From NCBI RefSeq assembly GCF_012034205.1, contig NZ_JAATEM010000021.1, forward strand, positions 62,001 to 126,000: 64,000 nt of DNA, written 5' to 3'. A program made the position numbers and the translations under genes. The notes beneath the pieces are model-generated. The model ran no database searches and had not been told where the DNA came from. It was given only the letters and a program-made list of their open reading frames with translations. Source of the DNA: Streptomyces composti. Its GTDB lineage: Bacteria > Actinomycetota > Actinomycetes > Streptomycetales > Streptomycetaceae. This document shows, piece after piece, positions 24,220 through 33,897 of the stretch (position 1 is its first letter; each line of letters opens with the position of its first letter).

Positions 24220-24252
24220 TTGCATACCGTGGGCCTGCCCTGTACCTCGCGG
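24220..24252 (+). promoter_or_regulatory. Island regulon element, copy B
   Basis: TTGCAT, 14 nt, then CTGTACCTCGCGG. It lies upstream of the leftward PL8 lyase gene, just after the end of the 24259 gene. It is the most diverged copy in its last seven bases. Confidence 0.55.
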
Positions 24253-24258
24253 TCAAGA

Positions 24259-25953
24259 TCATCGAATTCGGCGCGAGGCGCGCAGCCCGGCGGCGCTGTC
24301 CGCCGGGACCGGCGAAGGGAGATAGCCCTCGGCGTGCAGGATGCGCGCGTACCTGGCCACGGTGGACGGCAGGACGTTGATCCGTCTTTGCGTGTCGCTG
24401 AACCAGTCGACGATCCGCATGAAGCGCGACCCGCTGCGCCAGATGTACGGGCCGAAGGCGATCACGGGGGCGTCCATGGTGGCCAGGACCCAGCCCGGGG
24501 CCGTGTGCGACACGTTCTCCCGCAGCTCCTCGACGGTGGTGATCCGCACGAACGGGGAGGCCTGCGCGATGGAACGGGGCGACTGGTTGAGCACGAGCAG
24601 GCGCTCCCCGGCGTGGAGCACGGCGTTGCGTCCTGGGCCGGCGGAGGAGATGGCGTAGTCCAGGCCGGCCCGCTCCAGCGCCTGGTAGGTCTCGGTCCGG
24701 GCGGGTGCCATGGTGGTCAGGTCGGTGTCGCAGAACGCGTAGTACCCGCGCGGCGCCCACCCGGCCACGTCGCGGATCGTCTCCAGGGCCGCGGCGCAGT
24801 GCTCGTACAGGGCCTGGGGCGGGCACTCGTACTCGGCGAGCACGCCCCGGCCGCCGGAGTGCAGCAGCGGCTCGATGAGGCCGCGCAGCCCCCCGCGGTC
24901 CCGGTCGACGGCGATCAGCTCCCACTGCTGCGGGCAGGTGAGGTAGCGCTCGGCGTGCACGGACAGGCCCATCTTCAGCCCGGTGGCGCCGGCCAGGTCG
25001 AGCAGGTTGAGCATCGCCTCGTTGTGCGCGACCTCGCCGGAGTGCCACACCAGCGATGCCAGCACCCGGCCCTCGGCGGCGAATTGGCGCAGCTCGTCGT
25101 CGGTGTACTCCTGCGGCGGCGCGGCGTCGGCAGCCCACCGGTGCGGTTCGGCGGCCAGCACCGGGAACGGCGGCCGGTTGGGCTCGGTGATCTGCAGGGC
25201 GATCCCGCGCCGGGACCAGGCGAACAGGTCTCCGTCGCCGGTCTGCCTGCCGACCATGACGGGGTTGCCTGTGGCAAGCGCCAGCTCCGCGGCCTCCTCC
25301 GCGGCGGCGGAGGTCTCCTCGGTGTACGGGGAGAAGCGCACTTCGGCGGCCGGCAACTCCGTCCTCGGGGCGTGCACGGCCACCCGCTTCTCGCGGATCA
25401 GCCGGGGAAGCTGCGCCAGGATCGCGGTGCGGTCGCCGAACGCCACCCCTGCGGCATCTGGGCCGTACCGCCGTGCGATGTCGAGCGGCGTGGCGGCCTC
25501 GATCGGCTCACCGCGGTCGGGGAAGCCGAGCGCGCGCCGGTGCACGATCTCCGGATACAGGTACGGCGCCAGCTCGGCGGGGCCGGTCAGCCGAAGGTCC
25601 GGCAGCGGGACGTCCGCGTGGGCGAACGCCTGCGCGTACAGCTCTTCCACATCGGCCGACCGGCCGGCGACCGGAAGGCCGAAGGCCGTCACCGAGGACG
25701 CGAACACCTGGGGCCGGCCGAGCTGGAAGACGGTGACCTCGAAGCGGGCGCACAGGGCGTTGAACTGCCCGTGGTGTCCGCCGCCGAGCACGGTGGAGCC
25801 GGTCTCGGCGAACAGCGAGCCTTCCCGCGCCGACTCCAGATATGCCTCGAACAGCACCCCCGCGTCGGCGGCCAGCCAGCCGAGCGTGGCCGCCGCGAAC
25901 GGGGTGGCCGGGTCGTCGGCGGCTGCCAGCAGCAGCCACAGCGGTCGTTTCAT
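24259..25953 (-). CDS. Uncharacterised protein coupled to GH125 mannosidase
   Basis: A 564-aa soluble protein without signal peptide that I cannot place in a named family. It has regular alternating strands and helices, a possible active-site segment LVWHSGEVAHNEAMLNLLDL near residue 300, GLSVHAERYL near 330, YYAFCDTDLTTM near 415, and a C-terminal FMRIVDWFSDTQRRINVLPS. The pattern suggests a barrel enzyme on sugars, perhaps of the deacetylase/GH38-GH57 kind, which is inference only. Its ATG overlaps the GH125 stop (ATGA), so the two are translated together. The partnership points to side-chain mannose or acyl/uronyl processing. Confidence 0.75.
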   Translation of the reverse strand: MKRPLWLLLAAADDPATPFAAATLGWLAADAGVLFEAYLESAREGSLFAETGSTVLGGGHHGQFNALCARFEVTVFQLGRPQVFASSVTAFGLPVAGRSADVEELYAQAFAHADVPLPDLRLTGPAELAPYLYPEIVHRRALGFPDRGEPIEAATPLDIARRYGPDAAGVAFGDRTAILAQLPRLIREKRVAVHAPRTELPAAEVRFSPYTEETSAAAEEAAELALATGNPVMVGRQTGDGDLFAWSRRGIALQITEPNRPPFPVLAAEPHRWAADAAPPQEYTDDELRQFAAEGRVLASLVWHSGEVAHNEAMLNLLDLAGATGLKMGLSVHAERYLTCPQQWELIAVDRDRGGLRGLIEPLLHSGGRGVLAEYECPPQALYEHCAAALETIRDVAGWAPRGYYAFCDTDLTTMAPARTETYQALERAGLDYAISSAGPGRNAVLHAGERLLVLNQSPRSIAQASPFVRITTVEELRENVSHTAPGWVLATMDAPVIAFGPYIWRSGSRFMRIVDWFSDTQRRINVLPSTVARYARILHAEGYLPSPVPADSAAGLRASRRIR

Positions 25954-27269
25954 GCCGAAGTCTCCTCGGGCAGCAGCGTCGCGGGGGTGCCGGGTACCGC
26001 CAGCCCGGCGTGCAGCAGCGCCAGCTCGGCGAAGAGCGAGTTGGCCCACGCGAACCAGGGGCGGGTGAAGTCACCGGGGTCGTCGGCGTGGAAGCCCTCG
26101 TGCATCAGCCCGGTGCCGCCGTCGGTCCGGGCGAGGGTCTCCAGCGCGGCGGCCCGCTCGTGCGGGTCGGCGGCGGTCAGCCCCTGCATGGCCAGCGAGA
26201 GGTGCCAGATGTAGCGGTCCCCGCCCAGGTGCGGGCTGCCGATGCCGCACGCGGCGGATCCGGTGTAGTAGTACGGGTTGCCGCTGCTGAGCACGAAGCG
26301 GCGGGTCGCCCGGTACAGCGGATCGGTCACGGAGCACCAGCCCAGGTAGGGCAGCGACAGCAGGCTGGGGATGTTCGCGTCGTCCATCAGGACATGCCTG
26401 CCGAGGCCGTCGGTCTCATAGACATAGACCGGCCCGTGCTCCGGGTGCGCGCTGACCCCGTGGGCCGCGATGGCCGTGGGCAGCTCGGTCGCGTACGCCC
26501 GCGCCCGGACGGCGAGATCCGCCACGCCGACCGACTCGAGCAGGTCGGCGAGGTGGCCGGCGGCGACGGCGGCCATCGCGTTGGCGGGCACCAGGTAGTG
26601 CCGCTCACAGCGGTCGTCGCTGGGGCGGAATCCCGACCAGATGAGACCGGTCGGTGCGGTGGGCGTGCCCTGCCCGCGGCGCGCCAGGGACTCGCCGGGC
26701 CGCAGGAACCGGTAGGACGAGCGCCGGTCGTGGTCGCGTTCGATGTCCCAGGTGTCCAAGATCGCCCCGGCCGCGGCGGTGAACGACGCGTCGAGGTGGT
26801 CGGTGCGGCCCGTGGCCTGCACGATCTGATGGGCCAGCAGCACCGGGTAGCACAGTGAGTCCAGCTCGTACTTGCGCTCCCACACCAGCGGGTCGGCCCC
26901 GGTCCCGTCGCCGGGACTGAAGCAGGCGCCGCTCGGGGTCTCGTTGAACGCGTTGGCGTAGGGGTCGTGGGCCACTTGTGCGAACTGCCGTCTCGACACC
27001 CCGACCAGCAGGTCGGCGAAGCCGGCGTGCTCGGCGGCCGGCAGCAGGTACGGGCGAACCTGGGCCGTGGAGTCCCGCAGCCACATGGCGGGGATGTCCC
27101 CCGTGATGACGTACACCGTGCCGTCCGGCGCGGGCCGGACCGTGGTGGCCAGGGTGTTGCGGAAGGTCCCGCGGAACATGGCGGCCACGGCGGGCAGTTC
27201 ACCGCCAAGCCGAGACGACACCTCCGCGGCGATGTCGTCCAGCACCGCCAGCAGTGGCTCAGTCCGCAT
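25950..27269 (-). CDS. GH125 exo-alpha-mannosidase (metal-independent)
   Basis: A 439-aa cytosolic enzyme of glycoside hydrolase family 125, which removes non-reducing alpha-mannose by inversion. Family blocks are clear: ITGDIPAMWLRDSTAQVRPY near residue 70, KYELDSLCYP, GLIWSGFRPSDD, HYLVPANAMA, GSPHLGGDRYIWHLSLAMQ and MHEGFHADDPGDFTRPWFAW near the C-terminus. No signal peptide, so it acts on imported oligosaccharides. The ATG at 27269 overlaps the upstream oxidoreductase gene by 11 bases; an ATG at 27284 is possible. It is the second gene of a three-gene unit. Confidence 0.92.
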   Translation of the reverse strand: MRTEPLLAVLDDIAAEVSSRLGGELPAVAAMFRGTFRNTLATTVRPAPDGTVYVITGDIPAMWLRDSTAQVRPYLLPAAEHAGFADLLVGVSRRQFAQVAHDPYANAFNETPSGACFSPGDGTGADPLVWERKYELDSLCYPVLLAHQIVQATGRTDHLDASFTAAAGAILDTWDIERDHDRRSSYRFLRPGESLARRGQGTPTAPTGLIWSGFRPSDDRCERHYLVPANAMAAVAAGHLADLLESVGVADLAVRARAYATELPTAIAAHGVSAHPEHGPVYVYETDGLGRHVLMDDANIPSLLSLPYLGWCSVTDPLYRATRRFVLSSGNPYYYTGSAACGIGSPHLGGDRYIWHLSLAMQGLTAADPHERAAALETLARTDGGTGLMHEGFHADDPGDFTRPWFAWANSLFAELALLHAGLAVPGTPATLLPEETSA

Positions 27270-29589
27270 ACGCACGCACCTCATACACGCGCGCCTCAGG
27301 GGCACCGTTCGTAGCGAGCACCTCCACGCGTACCGCCTCCGTCGTGGTGGAGGCCACCGTCACCTCGCGGTGGCGCAGGTAGTTGCCGGTCTCGCTGTGC
27401 AGCTGCTGCCACTGGCCGTCCAGCAGGGCGAGCAGCCGCCAGTCGCGTACGCACTGCGGCGTGCGGTGGAAGGCCGGCCGCTGGTCGGTGCGCAGGTCCA
27501 GGTCGGTGTCGAAGGCGACGGTGAACCGCGAGAGCGTCTGCGGCACCGGCCAGCGCAGCTCCAGCCACTGCGGCAGCCCGGGCTCGGAGATCCACAGGTT
27601 CGGCAGGTCCTCCGGCCAGGCCCGCCCGTTGACCGCCGCCTCGGGTTCGTAGGGCCGGGACGGAGGCGACAGGCGCAGCTGGTGGGCGCCCTTGCGGTAC
27701 TGCCGCCACAGTTCGAAGGCGGGCAGTTCCACCTCCTCGCTGGAGAAGCACCTCAGGTGGGCGTTCTTCTGCTCCGGGCCGCCGGGCGAGGTGGTCAGGT
27801 ACTGGGCGACGGTGCCGGTGGGGATCGGCGCCGCCACCGCCCATTCGACGCCCTCGGCGGCGCTCACGGAGATCCGGTACGGCCGTCCGGTCTCGCCGAA
27901 CGCGGCCACCGGCGCGTCCAGCCAGCCGTCGAACCCGGCCGGCACGTCCACCTCACACGAGCCGGCCGGCTTGCCGCGGTCCCGGTCCCAGATCCGGCGC
28001 AGCTGGTGGACCTCCACCCGCAGCCGCGCCTGCGCGCCGCTGCGCAGCCGCAGGGCCACGGCGTCGAGCCTGCCCGCGGGCAGCGGCACCACCTGAGCCC
28101 GCGCCGTATCCAGCGGCAGCCACCGGGCCACGTCACCCTCGAAGCTCAGCGGTGCCGCCGACGAGGCGGTGACGGTCGCGTGCCGGGCGAGGTCGCCCGC
28201 GTCGTCGTTGCGCGCGCCGAGCAGCCGCACGTCGCGGCGGAGCAGCAGCTGGCGCAGCGGACCGATGTGCGGGCCTTCCGGGTCCGCGGTCTGGCGCGGC
28301 GTGAGCCCATGGCGCACCGCGTAGCCGGCGGCGATCCCCACCGCCTGGCCCTGGGCGCCCAGCGAGACCTGTACCCGGACCGGTCCCAGCGCGACGTGGC
28401 TGACCGACAGCGCGCGCCCGGTCATCCACAGGTTCGCCACGTTCCTGCTGTAGTAGGCCCGCAGCGGCAGGCTGAACGGCGCCACCCGGATGTAGCTGGA
28501 GTAGTGGGCGTCGATGTTCTCGCGTTCGGCGGGTTCGGTCCGGTTGTTGACGCCGCCCGGGATGTGCAGGTCGATCCACCAGGCGGCGTACGCCACGCCG
28601 TCCGGCCACTCGGCATCGTCGTGCAGGTGGTGCTCGGTGACGACCACGTCTCCGAGCAGGCGGCGGCTCTCCCGCTTGCCGGGTATCTGGCCGATCCAGT
28701 CCAGGACGTAGTGGGCCGCCTCCTCCTTCTGAGGGCTGTGGTTCTTGATGTAGTTCCAGACCCCGAGCACGTGCCGGTGCAGCTCCTCGCGGATCTCCTG
28801 CACGTCGTCGATCTGGTGGAAAGGGGTGTTGACCTCCAGCCACCAGTAGCCGCCGAAGGTGTCCTTTTTGATGTGGTAAAGCCGCCGGTCGTGGACGAAG
28901 TCCTCGGGGCTGGTGTAGCGGGCGATCCAGTCCGGAGCCTGGTAGGGCGCGGGCCGGTCGATCCGCTTGGCGCGCATGGTGATCGTGCTGCCGAGGGTGG
29001 CCTCGTCCGCCACCACCGGGGCGAGCGGCTCGCCGTACTGCGAGCGGGCCTCCCGGCCGTAGTGGTACTCGGCGCCGGCGAGGAAGCCGACGGTGCCGTC
29101 GCCGGTGGCGTCGATGAACTGCCGGGCGCGCAGCAGCAGCTCCTTCTCGGTGGCGAGCTGGCTGGCGTGCACTGCGGTGATGCGGCCGTGGTCGGTGACC
29201 ACCCCGCGCACCGAGGTGTTGCGGAACTCCGTGAGCGTCGGCTCCCGCCGCGCCGCCTCCGCGAGCGTCATGTCGTACAGGCTGTTCATCAGGCCGTGGT
29301 CGAAGAAGTGCTCGTGGTTGCCGGCCCGGTCGGTGAGGATGAGCTCGTGCGCCAGCCCCGTCTCGCCGGCCCACGCGGCGCCATGCGAGGCGCCGTACGG
29401 CACCACGCGGATCTCGCTGGAGGAGTTGCCCCCGTACACGGGCCGGTCCTGGACGAGGGCGACCTGAGCCCCCTCCCGGGCGCAGGCGATGGCGGCGCAC
29501 AGCCCCGCCAGCCCTCCTCCGACCACGACCACATCGAACTCGTAATCCTGCGCCGGCGTGGTGCTTATCGGCGCACCAGGAAAGTCCAT
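27259..29589 (-). CDS. FAD-dependent oxidoreductase with C-terminal beta-sandwich
   Basis: A 776-aa protein. The FAD-binding VVVVGGGLAGLCAAIACAREG begins near residue 20, with the YGGNSSSEIR motif of the FAD_oxidored (PF12831) family near 53 and the closing FIDATGDGTVGFLAGAEY. Residues beyond about 480 form a separate region resembling two carbohydrate-binding/discoidin-like domains (ATVTASSAAP; LPQWLELRWPVPQTLSRFTV). The substrate is unknown; the family is often found in polysaccharide-degradation loci and could oxidise a sugar before cleavage (inference). ATG 29589 follows AAGGGG. It leads a three-gene unit and a regulon element lies ~80-110 bases upstream. Confidence 0.85.
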   Translation of the reverse strand: MDFPGAPISTTPAQDYEFDVVVVGGGLAGLCAAIACAREGAQVALVQDRPVYGGNSSSEIRVVPYGASHGAAWAGETGLAHELILTDRAGNHEHFFDHGLMNSLYDMTLAEAARREPTLTEFRNTSVRGVVTDHGRITAVHASQLATEKELLLRARQFIDATGDGTVGFLAGAEYHYGREARSQYGEPLAPVVADEATLGSTITMRAKRIDRPAPYQAPDWIARYTSPEDFVHDRRLYHIKKDTFGGYWWLEVNTPFHQIDDVQEIREELHRHVLGVWNYIKNHSPQKEEAAHYVLDWIGQIPGKRESRRLLGDVVVTEHHLHDDAEWPDGVAYAAWWIDLHIPGGVNNRTEPAERENIDAHYSSYIRVAPFSLPLRAYYSRNVANLWMTGRALSVSHVALGPVRVQVSLGAQGQAVGIAAGYAVRHGLTPRQTADPEGPHIGPLRQLLLRRDVRLLGARNDDAGDLARHATVTASSAAPLSFEGDVARWLPLDTARAQVVPLPAGRLDAVALRLRSGAQARLRVEVHQLRRIWDRDRGKPAGSCEVDVPAGFDGWLDAPVAAFGETGRPYRISVSAAEGVEWAVAAPIPTGTVAQYLTTSPGGPEQKNAHLRCFSSEEVELPAFELWRQYRKGAHQLRLSPPSRPYEPEAAVNGRAWPEDLPNLWISEPGLPQWLELRWPVPQTLSRFTVAFDTDLDLRTDQRPAFHRTPQCVRDWRLLALLDGQWQQLHSETGNYLRHREVTVASTTTEAVRVEVLATNGAPEARVYEVRAYAD

Positions 29590-29665
29590 GATCAGTCCCC
29601 TTGGCGCATGCGCGCCCGTTCGTCATCGGATGCGGGCCAGGCTAGGGGGCGCTCGGGCGGTGGCC

Positions 29666-29697
29666 TTGCATCTCGTGATGCGGCCTGTACGTTCTGG
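29666..29697 (+). promoter_or_regulatory. Island regulon element, copy C
   Basis: TTGCAT, 13 nt, then CTGTACGTTCTGG, in the divergent region between the oxidoreductase gene (start 29589) and the AraC-type regulator gene (start 29767). It could serve both promoters. Confidence 0.75.
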
Positions 29698-29766
29698 TGT
29701 CTTCGGCGAAGAAGTGCGCGACGGCCCGGGCTCAGAACCCGGGACTTGTGGTTAGGATCCCGGCCT

Positions 29767-30597
29767 ATGGTCCCCACACCAGTTGTACGTGTTGTGCCCC
29801 GCAACTGCCCGCCAGGACGCCTCGGCCGGGTCCGCTACGCCGGCCGGGTCGACCACGGGCGCGGCCTGCCGGTGCCGCCGATGCGGCGTTTCGACGCCTT
29901 CGGGCTGATGTACCTGTGGCAGGGCGAGGGCATCTATCGCACCCCGGAACGCGCGATTCCGCTGCGGGCCGGCGACCTGGTCTATGTCGTGCCGGGCATG
30001 CCCCACTGGTACGGAGTGACCAAAGGCCGCGACTGGAACGAGGTGTTCATCGTCTTCGAGGGGCCGGCGTTCGAGCTCGCTCAGCGCCAGGGTCTCATCG
30101 ACGCGGACCGGCCGGTGCGCCATGTCGCCCCCGAACAGTACTGGCGCTCCCGCATCGAAGCATTCCGCACCGGCCGGGTGCCGCGCACCTCCGCGGGGGC
30201 CGACTCCGAGGTGTGCCAGGTGCTGCAGCTCCTGGTGGACATCGCCGGACGCGATCAACTCAGCACGGCCAGGGCGCCGGCCGGCTGGCTTGCCGAGTCG
30301 CAGGCCAGGTTGTGCGCCAGCCTTTCCGAGCCGCTGGAGCTGAGCACGATCGCCGACGCCGTCGGTCTGCCGTACGAGACCTGGCGGCGGCGGTTCAGGG
30401 ACGCCGTAGGGGTGGCCCCGGGCCGGTACCGCATGCAGCACCGGCTGGACATGGCCCGCCAGCTGCTGCGGCAGACCTCGCTCTCGGTGGCCGACATCGC
30501 CGCCAACCTGGGCTTCACCGACGAGGCGCACCTGGCCCGGCACTTCCGCCGGTACGTGGGTATGACCGCGGGGCAGTACCGGCGTGAGGGCGAGTGA
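29767..30597 (+). CDS. AraC family transcriptional regulator of the island
   Basis: A 276-aa AraC-type activator. Residues about 1-130 form a cupin-like sensor (LRAGDLVYVVPGMPHWYGVT) and about 175-275 the double helix-turn-helix DNA-binding domain: LSTIADAVGLPYETWRRRFR then VADIAANLGFTDEAHLARHF and a closing VGMTAGQYRRE. It probably senses a sugar and activates the surrounding catabolic genes. The ATG at 29767 is the first codon before an AraC-like N-terminus. It is the only regulator within the functional part of the island and is divergent to the FAD/GH125 unit. Confidence 0.93.
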   Translation: MVPTPVVRVVPRNCPPGRLGRVRYAGRVDHGRGLPVPPMRRFDAFGLMYLWQGEGIYRTPERAIPLRAGDLVYVVPGMPHWYGVTKGRDWNEVFIVFEGPAFELAQRQGLIDADRPVRHVAPEQYWRSRIEAFRTGRVPRTSAGADSEVCQVLQLLVDIAGRDQLSTARAPAGWLAESQARLCASLSEPLELSTIADAVGLPYETWRRRFRDAVGVAPGRYRMQHRLDMARQLLRQTSLSVADIAANLGFTDEAHLARHFRRYVGMTAGQYRREGE

Positions 30598-30606
30598 GGC
30601 CGCCGG

Positions 30607-31236
30607 TCAGCTCGCGGGGCGGATCGCGCGCAGCCATCTGTCGGCCAGCAGCGCGTGTCCCGCGTCCGTCAGGTGCACCCCGTCATCCGTCCACACCCGG
30701 TCGGGGACGCCCGCGGTCGCGTACATCCGGTCGACCGCGACAAGGGTCGCGTCGAACTCGGCGGCGAGCTTGCGCACCACGTCGATCTTCAGAACCAGGT
30801 CGTCCAGCCACAGGCACTGCTCTGTAGTGACCGGGATGAGGAAGGGCTCGATCAGCACCAGCTCGGAGCCGCAGCGTTCCTTGGCCGCCGTGAGGATGTG
30901 CCGGTAGTCGCGCTCGAAGTCGTCGGGGGATGTCTCCTCGCCGGCCGTGAAGCGCCGCCAGGTGTCGTTGACGCCGATCAGTACCGACACGACCTGCGGC
31001 GACAGCTCCAGGCAGTCCCTCTCCCAGCGGGCCCGCAGATCCCTGACCCGGTCGCCGCTGACGCCACGGTTGAAGAAGGTCGCACCATGATCCGGGTACT
31101 GAGCGGTGAACCAGGCGGATGCCATCCGCGCGTACCCGTTGCCCATACCGCCGGGCTGCTGTCGGCGCCTGCCGGCATCGGTAATGCTGTCGCCGATGAA
31201 CAGAACCCGGGCCCCCCGTGCCACCACCGCTGTCAT
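30607..31236 (-). CDS. SGNH/GDSL hydrolase (probable sugar O-acyl esterase)
   Basis: A 209-aa hydrolase with the four SGNH blocks: FIGDSITD with nucleophile S17, RGVSGDR, IGVNDTW, and VWTDDGVHLTDAGH with the Asp-His pair. It has no signal peptide. The family removes acetyl or other acyl groups from sugars, which fits an acetylated polysaccharide such as xanthan. The ATG at 31236 follows AGAGGATCAC. It is its own transcription unit, with a regulon element ~100 bases upstream, and converges on the AraC gene with a 9-base gap. Confidence 0.9.
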   Translation of the reverse strand: MTAVVARGARVLFIGDSITDAGRRRQQPGGMGNGYARMASAWFTAQYPDHGATFFNRGVSGDRVRDLRARWERDCLELSPQVVSVLIGVNDTWRRFTAGEETSPDDFERDYRHILTAAKERCGSELVLIEPFLIPVTTEQCLWLDDLVLKIDVVRKLAAEFDATLVAVDRMYATAGVPDRVWTDDGVHLTDAGHALLADRWLRAIRPAS

Positions 31237-31330
31237 GTGATCCTCTCTGGTCGGCTCTCCCTGGGGCACCCGCCTGTCGGGCGGCGCCACTCCGTCACCG
31301 GGACGGTAGGCACAACGCCGCGCTCCTGCC

Positions 31331-31362
31331 TTGGACATTCCCGCATCGTCTGTACGTTCTGG
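31331..31362 (+). promoter_or_regulatory. Island regulon element, copy D
   Basis: TTGGAC, 13 nt, then CTGTACGTTCTGG, whose last 13 bases are identical to copy C. It is located upstream of the leftward SGNH hydrolase gene. Confidence 0.75.
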
Positions 31363-31433
31363 CTCTGCCGGCGGCACGACGCCCCCACGTCGGCCGTCCA
31401 CGCAGCGAATGTGAGCATGGGCAGTCCCGTTCT

Positions 31434-33811
31434 TCAGCCTTCGTTGATACATCGCAGCAGCGGATACTTCGTGAGTGCGCCGGTGTCGATCTCCTGCTGG
31501 GTGCGGATGTTGAAGGTGGCCGTCTCGCCCGGCAACAGGGTGACGAGTTGGTCGTCGATGGTCGCGTCGGGGTCCAGCCGATCGACGAAGATCGCCAGCT
31601 CCCGCACGAGGGTGTGCGCCGTGACGTGCAGCCGCAGCCCGCCCGGACGCGGCAGCGTTGTGATCTCGAATTCGGCCGGCGCGTAACGCATCGCGGTGTC
31701 CTCGGCGAAGCACCGGAGCGCCCGGCTCGCGCCCAACCGGACGTCCAGCAGCTCGGCCGCCGGGTCCCCGGGCACGGCACAGCAGTACGGCAGCGGAACC
31801 ACGGCCGTGGCGCGCGGAGCCGTGGTGACCGAGACGCGTTCCTCTGCCAGCGCCTCGCCCGTCACCCTGCGGCGGGTGAGGATGAGGTCGCCGGTCCAGG
31901 GCACGTCCGTGTCGTTGACGGCCACGACCCGCCCGTCCTGGACGGTGAGCAGCCGGTCGGCGAAGGCCCGGCGCAGCGCGTACCACAGCGGCTTGCGGCG
32001 TCCGTCGCCGTCCACGGCGGCCCAGGAGGTGACCGGCCAGCAGTCGTTGAGCTGCCACACGACGGCCCCCGTGCAATAGGGGGCGAGCGCGCGGAACCGC
32101 TCGACCCCGTAGGTGACGGCGCGGGCCTGGTTGAGCTGGGTGTAGTAGTGCCAGTCGTCGAACGTGTCCGGCCGGGGGAGATGATCGCCCAGGCCGCGGA
32201 GCAGCTTGAGCTGTCCGTCGCGCGCCTTCTGGCGCGGAGAGTCAGGGGTCAGCGGGCTATCGGGGACGGATCGCCGCAGGGTCGCGTAGGTCGGGGGGCC
32301 CTGGAACCCGAACTCGGCGACGAATCTGGGGGTGTAGGCGTCGTAGTGGGAGTAGTCCCGCTCGTTCCACACCGTCCAGATGTGTATGGTGCCGCGGGAT
32401 GGGTCCCGCGGGTCGGCCTCAGGCGTCCCCGAGTACGGGCTGCCGGGCCAGTACGGTCGGGTGGGGTCCAGCTCGGCCACGATCCGCGGCAGCAGGTCGA
32501 AGTAGTACCCGGCCCCCCAGCTGCGGCCGTCCAGTTTCTCCTGCCATCCCCAGTGGGCGCGGCCTTCGAGGTTCTCGTTGTTGCCGCACCACAGGGCAAG
32601 ACTGGGGTGGCCGGCAAGACGGACGACGTGTTCGCGCGCCTTTGCCGCCACCTCGCCGCGCAGCGGCTCCTGCTCCGGATAGGCGGCGCAGGCAAAGGGG
32701 AAGTCCTGCCAGACCAGCAGCCCCAGCCGGTCGGCCAGCTCGTAGAACTGCTCCGACTCGTACGTCCCGCCTCCTCACACCCGCAGCAGGTTGGCGCCGG
32801 CATCGACCGCCTGCCCCAGCTGCTGCCCGAGCCGCTCATCGGTCACCCGGGTGGGGAAGCAGTCGTCCGGAATCCAGTTGAACCCCTTGACGAAGACGGG
32901 CCGGTCATTGACCCGCAGCCCGAAGACCGAGCCCCCGGCCGGGTCGGGCGCGGTGTCCAGTTCCATGGTCCGGAAGCCGATCCGGCGGGTCCACACCTCG
33001 TCGCCGAGACGGACCGTGAGCGGGTAAAGCGGCTGTTCGCCGTACCCCCGCGGCCACCACAGCCGGGGGCCGGGAACCCTCAGGGACATCACCCCTTGGT
33101 CCTGCCCGGGGGGCAAGGTCAGCTCCTGGAGGACACCGGCCACCTCGGCCGTGACGGTCAGCGGGATCTGGACCGCCCGTTCCACCGCAACGTGCACGTC
33201 CACCCGGCCGTCCGCACCGTCGACGGACACCAACGGACGCACTTCGGCGAGCCGCGCCGCCGACCACGAGTGCAGTGTGATCGGTCGCCAGATCCCCGAG
33301 GTGACCAGCGTCGGCCCCCAGTCCCAGCCGAAGTTGCAGGCCATCTTGCGGATGAACGGGTAGGGCTCGTCGTAGGACGCCGGCCGGTCCCCGAGTCGTG
33401 ACCGCAGTCGCTCCGCGTACGTGTAGGGGGATTCGAACTCCACACGCAGTCGATTGCTTCCCGGGGTCAGATGCCGGCCCACGTCGAAGCGGTACGAGCG
33501 GTGCATGTTCGCCGTGGTGCCCACGGTCGCTCCGTTGACGGACACGGTGGCGACCGTGTCCAGGCCGTCGCACAGCAGGTCAATCCGGTCGTGCCCGTCC
33601 GGTCGCCAGTCGAACGTGGTCTCGTACACCCAGTCGGAGCGGCCGATCCACTGCAGCCGGTCCTCGGCATCGCCCCGGTACGGGTCCTCGATCAGGCCGG
33701 CGGCCAGCTGTCGGTGTGTACGCAGCCGGGCACGGTCGCGGGCACCCCGGCCATCCCCCGGGCATCGCTGGTCACGGTCCAGCCCTCATGCAGCGGGCGA
33801 TACTGGCTCAT
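31434..33811 (-). pseudogene. GH2 beta-mannosidase with frameshift and in-frame stop
   Basis: Read through its defects this is a full-length (~790-aa) GH2 beta-mannosidase: sugar-binding domain (SQYRPLHEGWTVTSDARG), WGGGTYE, acid/base in GNNEN, nucleophile in AEFGFQGPP. Two lesions occur. One base is missing near 33706-33708, between VHTD and LAAGLIEDPYRGD. The Trp codon of WGGGTYE is TGA at 32775-32777. Everything between and after stays in frame with no other damage, so decay is recent or these are sequence errors. The enzyme would remove beta-mannose, the terminal sugar of xanthan side chains. It is the last gene of the transporter operon. Confidence 0.88.
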
Positions 33812-33897
33812 CGGAATTGCCACTTTCTGGTAGGTGCAGCGCGGTGGACGGCGGCGGCCCCGGCCGCCAAGAGGCGGCGTGATGCGCGCTGTTGTCG

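Noticed and set aside
27067..29766. Long + strand frame leading into the AraC gene
   Set aside because: It is antisense to the FAD oxidoreductase; only the part from 29767 matches a protein family.
32775..32777. TGA in the GH2 gene read as selenocysteine or programmed readthrough
   Set aside because: The position is a conserved Trp in WGGGTYE, no selenocysteine hairpin is evident, and a separate frameshift upstream already breaks the gene.
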